Shown here: piece after piece, positions 9,775-18,795 of the stretch
Numbering within the stretch: the first letter of the stretch is position 1
How the letters are laid out: every line of letters begins with the position of its first letter
Assembly (NCBI GenBank): GCA_027943245.1
Contig: JANDJZ010000691.1
Location: 1 to 18,801, forward strand
Direction: 5' to 3'
DNA length: 18,801 nucleotides
From: Acanthamoeba sp. SK_2022b
Lineage: Eukaryota; Discosea; Longamoebia; Acanthamoebidae
The notes under the pieces: model-generated
Databases searched by the model: none
Told to the model about the DNA's origin: nothing
The model's input: the letters and a program-made list of their open reading frames with translations, nothing else
Translations under genes and position numbers: made by a program

Positions 9775-10369
9775 ATGTCGATTACAGAAAAGATTGACGA
9801 GAACTACAAAAAGATTGCCGAGGTCGCTCCTCCTTGCCCTTACTCCATATCACACGATCCCACCTGACACTGCTGCCCGGGCAGGTTATCAGGAACCATG
9901 GCCAACCCAACCCGCTCTTTCCCAAGGACCGCGACCTTACCTATGGTACGTCTACGCCTCTTCGTCTCGAGTACAAGCCGCTTACTAGGTGAAACCTGTG
10001 CAGGCGAGCTCAGGTATGCTGAAATCCCAGTGGTGGGCTGCCATGGTTGTTGTCCTGAAGGTCGAGCGTGGTGTGCAGGACCCACATACCCACCACCATG
10101 GGACTGGGCACCGTGCTTAAGAACATGAAGAAGAAGCAGTACATCGATTTCCAGGATGACTTCATCAGGGACACCACCCTCATCACCCTCATCCACTCCT
10201 TCGACGAGGCCATTGTGTCGCAGATGGTGCTGTACCATGAGATTGGCGATAAGGTGCCCCTCCCCCTCAACTTCGTGAGCTGACATTGTTCTAGGGATAA
10301 CGAGCTGTTGTCTCTCAGGTGAAGGACTCCACCGACGAAAGCCACCACACCAGGACCGCCGGCTGGTAG
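9775..10369 (+). CDS. Costars-domain-like small protein (121 aa) with a 10-base microexon
   Basis: Exons 9775-9822, 9885-9945, 10004-10013, 10079-10274, 10319-10369; phases match and total 122 codons. The protein begins with a helix (EKIDENYKKIAEVIRNHGQPN), then LTYGELRTH, then MGLGTVLKNMKKKQYIDFQDD and TTLITLIHS. The order helix, (F/Y)GEL, L-G-T-L-K-x-x-K-x-(K/R), I-x-F is that of the Costars domain found in ABRACL/Costars proteins and at the end of STARS, which act on actin dynamics in animals and Dictyostelium. The match is from memory of the family consensus, without alignment. About 40 residues follow the core (residues 82-121, ending TRTAGW), which minimal Costars proteins lack. Without the 10-base exon the YGEL segment breaks and the frame is lost. 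The spacer to the downstream phosphatase gene (10370-10488) holds no recognised signal. Confidence 0.6.
10004..10013 (+). other. Predicted 10-base microexon
   Basis: The bases GCGAGCTCAG lie between acceptor gtgcag and donor gtatgc. They complete Gly, add Glu and Leu, and start Arg in YGELR. It fits phase 1 on the left and phase 2 on the right, and it is needed to keep the Costars-like frame. Confidence 0.6.
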
Positions 10370-10488
10370 AGATGACCATGCAGCCAACGTTGGAGAGGAA
10401 AAACATGCTCTGAAGAGAGGTTCAGTGCAAACTGGGATACACATAAAGGCTAAGAAAACAAAGCTTTAGTTTAGAAGTGGCACAGCGG

Positions 10489-11147
10489 ATGGAGGAGAAG
10501 AAGGTCGTGTCGGGCTTCTCGTGGGTGGTCGAGGGGGTGCTGGCCGGGAGCGCAGCGCCAGGCAGTTTCCCGTCGGTTCTGAAGGACGACCTGGCGGCGT
10601 TGGCCAGCGTGGGCGTGACCGCGGTGGTGTCCCTCAACGAAGCCCACCCGCCCCTACAACCGGACGAGCACCTGCGTGCTGCTCTCGCCCCCAGCGGTCC
10701 GTTGCGCGTTCACCTGCACCTGCCCGTCCCCGACTACAGGCCGCCGACCCTGGACCAAATGCGCAGTATAAGCCCTCATCGCAGCCACGGTCCAGTGGCC
10801 TCTGTGAGTAATACGACCAACTCTAACGCTCTCTGGCTCTCAGAGTTCGTTGCGGTGGTGGAGGAGCAGCGTGCTCTAGGCGGAGCCACATTGGTGCACT
10901 GTAACGCCGGCATGGGGCGCACGGGCACCATGCTCGCCGCCTATCTCATTGCCGTCCAGGGAGTGCCGGCGCGCGAAGCCATCGCCACCCTGCGTAAGAT
11001 GCGCCCGGGCAGCGTTCAGGTTAGCCCCCCCCCTCCCCCAGCCCTGGCTGTCTCAGAGTTGGCTCTACATCGTGGTCCATCCAGACGTTCAAGCAAGAGG
11101 ACGGGCTTATCGCCTTTGAGGAGAGCCTCAAGCAGCAGCAAGCCTAG
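10489..11147 (+). CDS. DUSP23: DUSP23-type dual-specificity phosphatase (171 aa)
   Basis: Exons 10489-10765, 10844-11019, 11085-11147; phases fit, stop TAG. The signature HCNAGMGRTGT holds the nucleophile C112 and the arginine R118 of the CX5R phosphate-binding loop; D82 in VPDY is the likely general acid. FSWVVEGVLAG near the N-terminus, LDQMRKFVAVVEE, and RKMRPGSVQTFKQE match the atypical dual-specificity phosphatase DUSP23 (VHZ) in order and spacing; human DUSP23 is about 150 residues. It should remove phosphate from protein substrates through a cysteinyl-phosphate intermediate; physiological substrates are unclear. The first donor (gtataa at 10766) was chosen because it joins DQMR directly to FVAVVEE as the family requires; reading through would add 26 residues in frame. 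The ATG at 10489 is the first in frame. It converges with the SH3 gene, with 90 bases between stops. Confidence 0.9.
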
Positions 11148-11198
11148 CGAGCACGTGTAACATGTGCCATGTGTGATAGCTGTTTTGTGATATGTTTG

Positions 11199-11204
11199 TT
11201 TATT
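11199..11204 (-). terminator. Poly(A) signal AATAAA for the SH3 gene
   Basis: AATAAA on the minus strand lies 34 bases after the stop codon at 11238-11240, a normal place for a cleavage and polyadenylation signal. It falls inside the short spacer shared with the phosphatase gene. Confidence 0.55.
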
Positions 11205-11209
11205 TGTGT

Positions 11210-11215
11210 AGTAAA
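11210..11215 (+). terminator. Possible variant poly(A) signal AGTAAA for the phosphatase gene
   Basis: AGTAAA, a variant hexamer, lies about 63 bases after the stop at 11147. If used, the plus transcript would run into the end of the opposing gene. Confidence 0.3.
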
Positions 11216-11237
11216 GCGTAGACCAAGGTAGTCGGCC

Positions 11238-14200
11238 TCAGTCTGCCGGGTTGGGATCGTCGCCCAGGTCCCAATCGTCCAAGGGCACCCCTGGTTGGGG
11301 CGAGTTTTTGGTTTCGGTGGTGTGGGGTCAGCAACGACCACCAACAAGAGCGCGCGCGAGTGCGTGCGGTACCTGTCACAGCTCGAATGGCTTTGCTCTG
11401 TGCGCGGGCGCTCTTCCGCTTCGGCTCCTTCCCCTACACCCCCACCACCAGTTGCGGTCAGCGTCCTGGCCTCCTCTCCCCAAAAGAAATTGGGGGGGGG
11501 GCAAGTCAAGGCGCCGCACCTTGGCCTTGGCCAGCTCGCTCTCCAACCGGGCGATCTCCTTCTCGAACTCCTTCTGCTTCTGCTTCTGCTTCTTGAGCTC
11601 CTGCGTGCGCCGAGAAGGTGTGAGCGCGCCATCATCGCTGCGCGCGTGGCGTGCGTTGGCTCACCTTTTCGAGTGTCTGTCGCTTCTCCTCCTCCTCGTC
11701 GAGCTTTTGCTTGTAGCTCTGCTTGTTGTTCTCCGCGCGCGAGGAGGACTTGCTCTTCTCCACCACCTTCTCCTGCGTCTGCTGGAGGAGCTTGAGCAGG
11801 TCCCGCTCCTGCCGCGCCAGGCCCTGGCTCTTGTTCCGCTCCTCGGCCAGCTCCTGCGCGCTCTCGGCCACCTTGGCCCGCATCGCCTCGAGCTCCGAGT
11901 CGGTCTGCTTCTGGTAGGCCTCCTGCAGCACGATCATCGTCGCGAAGATGTTCACGATGCATTCCTACATTCCATGGCGCACACCACCATCCACATGGTT
12001 AGCGCCACGCGTCAACGGAGCGATGGCCACGGAAGAGGGGGAAAGGGGGCGTACGGTGTCCTCGTTCTTCTGCGCGATCTCGAGGTCGCGAATGATGTCG
12101 CGGAGAGCCTTGCCGAAGATGGGACTGCCGGAGCCGTGCGACTGTGCCAGCAGGAGTCGCTGAACCTGCTGCAGTGCATCGCTTCGCCCTCCCAACTGTA
12201 CACACACGAACACGAACACACACCCGTACGAGTCTTATGAGTAAGTGTTTGGGGGAGGGGTTGCTCAGAGCAATGGGGGAGGGGGGCAACCTGGGTCAGC
12301 TTCTTGGCCCACCGCTTCGAGACCTTGGAGGCCGTCTGGATCTTGTGGAGATGGGCGGCCCTCGCCGGGACCGGGCTGCCCGACGGCCTCACCTCGCCCG
12401 TTTCCTCGCGCGATTTTCGGTCTTTTTTTAAAAAAAAGAAGAAGACACGCGTTGCGGGTCAGCGCTTCGAAGGAAGGCGATGAGTCGAAGGTTTGGGGGA
12501 AGGCGGGGCCGAATGGTGTACCGGCGGCAACGGCGAGCGCTGAAGCAGCCGCTTCGCTGTTGCGTCGGCCACTCATGAGCTCGCGCAGGCTCAACCCTCC
12601 TCCTCCTGATTCCTCATCCGCCCTGCCCTCCATGGACCTTCCCATCGCCTGCGTTTCGAGAGAGAGAGAGAGAGACGATGATGATGATGAGCGCATCCAC
12701 CTTGTCGACAATAATATATACCGCTTCGATGAACCAGGACGCCGTGGCCTGTGACTTTGACTTGCGGTGGCGCACGGCCGCGCCGTGCGGATTGCCTTTG
12801 GGTGTCATCGGCTTGGGAGCCTCACCGGCCTGCTCGCCCGGCGAAGTCCCCGGTTGCGCTACTGTCAGCTCCCAACGTTGACCCTCGCCCCCTCTATATG
12901 ACCCCCCCCTCTCCTTGAGTGTACCTTGGACCCATCGCTGGTGGCGTCGGGGAGCGCGAAGCGCAGTGAGCGGGAAGGCACCTCGCCCGACTCCTCCTTC
13001 TGTGGTGTCGCGGCTGCGCGACGTGAGGTTGGGGAGGGGGTCAGTCAGATCTCCGACGGGAAGGCTTCCTGTCTGTGGGGGGGAGGCGGGCACGCACTCG
13101 CGGCTATGGCACCGACCAGGTCCTCCTTTTTCTTGCTGTGTCGCTTGGACTTTTCCAGCACCTGCTGTACGGGACACCGTGAGCGCCCGAGGACCGCGCA
13201 ACGCAACGCAACGTGATTGGGAGGAGGAGGAGACCTTGCTGTCGTCTCGGTTGAGGCGGAAATCGGACATGGAGCGTCGCCCGATGCCACCGCTCGAGCC
13301 GAAGTCCTTGGAGCTGCTCTCCTTCTCCTTCCGGCCTTTGCTGCTGCTGCTGCCGTCCGCGGCGCTGGCCGTCACGGTTGTCGAATTTCGCTTGGCCTTG
13401 CTGGACTTGTGCGAGCTTTTCTTGCTTCGCCCGAAGCTCCTCTTGTGGTGCTTGTCTCCCGAAGAAGAGCTCTCCTTCTTCCTCTTCTTCTCGTCGCTCG
13501 GCTCCTCGTTGCCGGGGGCGCTCTGTGGCAACTCGGCGTCTGGATGTTCTGTGCGCCCACACACGTGAGTGTGACACTCACTCGCGATCGCCCCACGCGT
13601 GAGGAGGAGAGAGAAGCGCGCGTACCATCGCGTGGAGAGAGCACCGATGGGGACCGCGGGGAGAGCCATGCGTCGTGTGAGCCCAGGAGGGAGTCCCGCG
13701 ACATCTCGCTCGAGTTATCGGGATCTTCTTCCTCGTCGTGCGGCAGCTCCTCCTCCTCTTCTTCATCCTGCATTGACGATTTTGTCAAGGTCACTTCTCC
13801 TCTTCTTTTTCCATTGGTTGTCGGGAGCGAGGCGTACGTCGCCCGAGATCTCCAGGTCAACAGAGGAGGCCTCCATGGCAGCGGAGGAGGACATCTCCAG
13901 GGAGGCCGACACCGATTTGGGCGCAACGGCGTCCTTGAGGGTGCCCTCCAGCGGGTTGAACGCTTGTATGCCCAGTTTTTGCTATGGTGCCCCCCCCCCC
14001 ACAAACAAGCGTCAGCAAACCGCGCCGTCATATGACATGAAGGTGAACCAGTTACAGCAGGACACATCGCCACTAGTGTTGCCGCGGCGTGTGATGGCAT
14101 CATGCGCCGTTCACCAAAAACTGCTGTGGAGGGTTGGGGGTTTGAACTCACCTGAAGCTCTTCGAAGCTGGTGAGGTTTCGAGGCGATGAGCTGCTCGAC

Positions 14201-14679
14201 TCTCCCTCCTCGCCTGCACTCAACCACGTCCCACGGGGCGTTGAAAGTGAGCAGGAGGACGAGGTGGAGAGGGAGGGAGGGGGGAGGGGACAGCACCGTA
14301 GCGGAAACCGCACTTGCGCTGGAGGGCTAGGATGCCCCCCGAGATCTTCTCCTGGTCGATCTTGACCGCTGGCTCGGCCGACGTTGAGGTGTTCATACTG
14401 CCCCCGCCTGATCAAACCGCCGACACCACGCGTCATCGAGGATCAGGTCGGGGAGGAAATGATGCGATGAACGAAAACAAGTAGAGAAAGGAGGGGATGG
14501 ATACCTCCTTCTACATCGCAGTAGTTGACAGGGAACTCCCCCACCTCGTCGCCCCGCCGCCCCTTCCACCAACCGTTGCGCCGCTCCTCGAGGATGATGA
14601 TCTCATCACCAACATCGAAGCTCAGCTCGCCATCCTCTTTGGCTTGATAGGCCCACACAGCCGTCGCTTTCCACGGCAT
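11238..14679 (-). CDS. SH3 domain and coiled-coil protein (714 aa), family unrecognised
   Basis: Sixteen exons right to left: 14679-14505, 14407-14297, 14213-14152, 13981-13838, 13767-13626, 13548-13235, 13164-13098, 13013-12925, 12868-12722, 12648-12522, 12421-12291, 12195-12055, 11964-11665, 11600-11520, 11433-11373, 11290-11238; phases agree and give 715 codons. Residues 1-58 are an SH3 domain (AVWAYQAKEDGELSFDVGDE, NGWWKGRR, GEFPVNYCDV), a binder of proline-rich ligands. The middle is low-complexity: a Glu run (DEEEEEELPHDEEED), then Lys/Ser-rich sequence (DEKKRKKESSSSGDKHHK) that could act in nuclear import or membrane contact. From about 470 it is helical, with a strong coiled coil near 551-677 (MRAKVAESAQELAEERNKS, ELKKQKQKQKEFEKEIARL). 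The C-terminus is acidic (VPLDDWDLGDDPNPAD). An adaptor or scaffold role is likely. I considered a BAR or F-BAR fold for the helical part but see no signature. The exon at 12868 uses a weak gggag acceptor. Confidence 0.8.
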
Positions 14680-15052
14680 TATGCTCTGCGTCCTCGAGGC
14701 GTGCTCGTCTCCTCTTTCGCTTTCTTCGTTGGTCGTCTCTTTGGCTTGGTCGTCGTGGCCTCTTTTACTCGGCTTGCGTGTTGTTGTATTTGAACTTGAC
14801 CGTTGAGCTAGAGAGCACAACCGATAAGCGCAAGGACCAAAAGAACACCACGTTCCTTTTCGGTGCATGCGGCGCATAAAAGCGCTCCTCTGGATCGCCA
14901 CTGGCAACGCCAAATAATGCTTGGAAAATTTTCGCGCCAAAAACAACGGAGGCTGCTTGTGCTGCATTTGCGGAGGACGTAGCGAGATGGCCTTGTGTTA
15001 GATTGTTAGATCGATATATCCAAGGGCGCATATATCAAGATTGGCGTAGAAG
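14680..15052. promoter_or_regulatory. Divergent promoter between the SH3 gene and EXO1
   Basis: 373 bases between two opposed ATGs. It contains the E2F-like site at 14929-14943. The minus-strand frame stays open up to 14967 but its translation has no protein character before the SH3 start, so I treat it as 5' UTR and promoter. No TATA box was identified with confidence. Confidence 0.6.
14929..14943. promoter_or_regulatory. E2F/DP-type site TTTTCGCGCCAAAAA
   Basis: The core TTTCGCGCCAAA (14930-14941) is a near-palindromic match to the E2F/DP consensus TTTSGCGC/GCGCSAAA on both strands. It lies about 110 bases before the EXO1 ATG. E2F drives replication and repair genes at G1/S in animals and plants, so EXO1 is a fitting target; binding here is inferred. 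Confidence 0.6.
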
Positions 15053-18000
15053 ATGGGCATAACAGGCCTTTTGCCCCTGCTAAAGGCCATTACGCGAAAT
15101 GTGCACATCAGCGAATACGCCAACCAACGAGTAGCCGTCGATGCCTATTGTTGGCTTCATCGAGGTGCCTATTCGTGCAGCACGGAGCTATGCCAAAACA
15201 TCCCTACCGTAAAGTACGGAACCCCCCCCCACAATTTCAGCTTTCCATCTCCTAAACAAATGTCGGGCCAGGTACATCAATTTCTGTGTATCGCGGGTGC
15301 AGTTGCTCCGCAGCTTCAACATAACCCCGGTGCTTGTGTTTGATGGAGGAGCGCTGCCGAGCAAACGAGGCCAAGAGGAGAAGCGACGGAAGTATTTAGC
15401 CTCCGCCTCGCTATGCAGCCTGGCGCAATATCAACAGAGTATCTCACGTTCGCGGCCGCAGGAAACGCCGTGAGGAGCGCGCGAAGGCGGCCGAGTACCT
15501 GCAGCAGGGCAATCGGGCCGCTGCCAACGATTGCTACCGGAAGGCTGTGGACATCACCCCGCGCATGGCCAACAAACTCATCAAGGTCCGCAGCTGCTGT
15601 TTTGTTGTGCAAGGCCTCAAGGATTGACCTTTGCCATTCTCCAGGCGCTTCAAACGGAAGGCATCGAGTGCATTGTGGCCCCTTACGAGGCAGATGCGCA
15701 ACTGGCCTTTCTGTCTCACACAGGCTACGTTCATTCCATCATTTCGGAAGACTCTGACCTGCTCCCCTTCGGTTGCAAGCGAGTTCGTCTACACTTGCTC
15801 CTCCTCCTCCTCCTCCTCCTCCTCCTTCTCTCTATTGGTCTCTTGCTGCGTCGCAACAAGACTTATATCGCGCATGCACGGGGTGCCATGCAGGTCCTGT
15901 TCAAGATGGACAGCGACGGAAACGGGAAGGAGATACAGCTTTCCGACTTGGGCCAGAACACGCCGGTGCGTTTCAACAACTTCACGCAGGACATGTTTCG
16001 ACAGATGTGCATCCTCTCCGGCTGCGACTACCTCGCGTCCATCATCGGCCTCGGCGTGAAGAAGGCCCACGGACTGCTCAGCAAGTACCGGACCATGGAC
16101 CGGGTGTTTCGTTTCCTCAGAAACGGCCGCAACTATGTCGTGCCGCCCGAATACGAGGAAGAGTTTGAGCGCGCCGAGCGCACCTTCCTGCACCAGTCTG
16201 TCTACGACCACATCAACCGACGAGTGAGCTGCCCCCCCCCCCTTTATCTACTTCATGCCCAGTACAGAATGCGTTTCACGAGCCTTACGGTCCTCTCCCC
16301 CCTCTTTTTGTCACTCAGGTGATCCCTCTGACGCCGTATCCTGATGGGATGGACTCGTCGTCTTTCCCCTTCTGCGGAGCGTATGTCCTCCTCACCCCCC
16401 CCCCTCCGTTCGCGTGGCGGCCGGACACTGACCGACCGCGGTTCCGCAACGATTCCTGGCCAATGTGTATTCAGACTGCTCCCGGACGACATCGCGCGCC
16501 TGGTCACTTCGGGCCAAGTGGATCCCTACTCGTACGAGCCCTTTGACGAGGAGCCGACAGCACAGACCGCGGCCCCCGTGCCTGCAGCCAGCGCCTCGCA
16601 CGACAGCGACAGCGGGGCCCACCTCGGCGCCAGCAGCCACGAGCCCTGGTCTGCTGACGATGACGCCATGACCATGCGCGCGTCACGGTCTCGCGCTTCC
16701 CTCGGCTCGTCCGGGTCTGCCGTGAGGTACGCCGCCGCCGGTCTGCCAGAAGCCCGCCGAGAGATTGCTCGTCTCTCTCTCTCACACATTCACCTCCCCC
16801 CCCTCCCCCAGGAACGTGTTGGGGCGCATGTCCAGCTTTGGCGGTGCCCGCAACAAGTTGCCTCTGCTGCTTCCGCAGAGGAACAGCATATCGAGCTACT
16901 TCAGTTCGTGCTGCCCCCTCCTCCTCCTTGTCGCTGCTGAGTTGCTCAGACTGTCCGCCCGCGCACACCAACTCATGCTCTGGGCCACGTGTGTTTGCCT
17001 TTAGCTCCTTCGTCTAGGCGCACCCTACGGCCGTTCGTGCCACCGCGTGGGTCCCAGTCTTCTCAGTCTTCGCTGGTGAGTCACCGACACACCAGTATAC
17101 TCCAAGGGCATATCGTTCCTAACCAATAAGGCCGCCTTCTTCTTCTTCTTCTTCTCTCTCTCTGCAGGAGGAGACACCGGTTGAGGAGGAGGAGGTGGTC
17201 ATCGAGCTCAAGAGTCAGGAGGAGGAGGTGGTGGAGGTGGAGGTGGAGCTGGACCAAACGGACGAGGAGTCCAAAGAGGCGGAGCGCGAGCGCCGGCTGC
17301 CTCCGCGACCGCAACCCGCGCGTGTCGAGTCTCTGCTGCGCGTCGAAACGAACGAAACCGAGAACCTGCTGTGCGAGGAAGCAGAAGCGGCGGAAGAAGA
17401 TGGAAGGGACGATGGGCGGGGCTGGGAGATGGTACAGAAGTCTACCTCCTCCTCCTCCTACGAAGTGCTCGGTACGCTGGCTGTCCCCTTTCCCGTCTGC
17501 GCGTGTGACTGCCGGCTGACGGCCACCGTGCGTCGTCGTGCTGGCAGTGGCCCGCACGCCGTCTCCCCATTCGCGCTTCAAGGTGGCCCCGCGGCCTCTC
17601 CTGGGCGAGGACTCCCCCTCGCGCCGCCGGCTGCTCTTCGAGGACCAGATGCAGGTGGTGGTGACGTCCAAGTACTTCTCGACCACCACCACCACCACGA
17701 CAACGACCACCACCAGCGTCTCTGCTGCGGCCACGGCCTCGCCGACGGCTACCGTGCCACAGACACAGCGACACGGCCCTCCTCCCGCGCGCACGGCCGC
17801 CACGACCTCGCCGTCACAGCCCTCCCCGGCGGTCGCTTGGCGCGGTCGCCCGCTGCTACTCGACCCCACCGCCCAGTCGGTGGAGGAAAGCGACGAGGAG
17901 GAAGAGGTGTGCCCCCCCCCTTTCCCGTCCCAAGATCGACGCTTGATACAGGCGTCGGCTCGCTCACCCTCGGGCATTCGCAGGCATGGATCGGAGAGGC

Positions 18001-18714
18001 GCTGACCACTGGAGAGGAAGCCCGTTGTGGGCCGCGGTTGGCGGCCTCGCATGGCAACACGCGCGCGGCGCCTCCCGACAGAGGCGAGCAGCAATCGCCT
18101 AACGACACATTATCCTCGTCGTCGTCATCGTCATCGTTATCGTCGTCGTCGTCGTCACTGTCGCGCTCGCCGTCATCGCCCGATCCGACGCCGCCATCGT
18201 CGCTGCCGTCTTCGTTCTTCTCTCGAAAACGACCAAGGGAGGATGACGATGGCGAGGAAGAGGGCGCGAGGCCACGCGTGCCGACAGCCGCGGCCCCGCT
18301 CAAGAGGGAGCGAAGGTCGTCCCTCATGGCCAAGGTCGACGAATTCCTGCGGGGCGACGCGTTCGATGACTCTCAGCGAGACGACGACGACGACGACGAC
18401 AGCCACGAGAAGGACAGGGACGCTGGGCGCAAGCAGGAGAGATCGCCGCCCAAGGCCGAAGAGACGATCGACCTCACGTTTGACGGTACCTCTTTCCCCA
18501 TCGGCCTGCTCGCGACTCTCGCGGTCTTTGCTCACGGCCCGTGCTTATGTGGTCGCAGAGCTGCCCGACTTTGAGAGCCCCATGATCTCTCGCGGCAAGC
18601 GGCTGTCGACGCCCCTGGCCTTCCTGTCGCGCGGCAAACAGCAGCAAAGGCAAAAGCGGCAGACGCCCGGCACTGGGTACACACAAGCACGTTGCTTGCT
18701 TGCTTGCTTGCTGT

Positions 18715-18795
<81 letters not shown>

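Noticed and set aside
13372..14436. Long minus-strand open frame across several SH3-gene exons
   Set aside because: It is kept open by GC-rich composition; its translation is Arg/Pro-rich and crosses predicted introns, while the phase-matched exons give SH3, charged and coiled-coil sequence.
16227..16300. Continuation of the EXO1 exon past HINRR
   Set aside because: The frame runs into a C homopolymer and then unrelated sequence; gtgagc at 16224 and tcactcag before 16319 give a standard intron and restore the EXO1-like VIPLTPYPDGM.
17081..18094. Minus-strand open frame opposite the EXO1 tail
   Set aside because: It is an antisense shadow of Glu-, Thr- and Ser-coding exons, rich in Arg/Leu/Val repeats without any domain.
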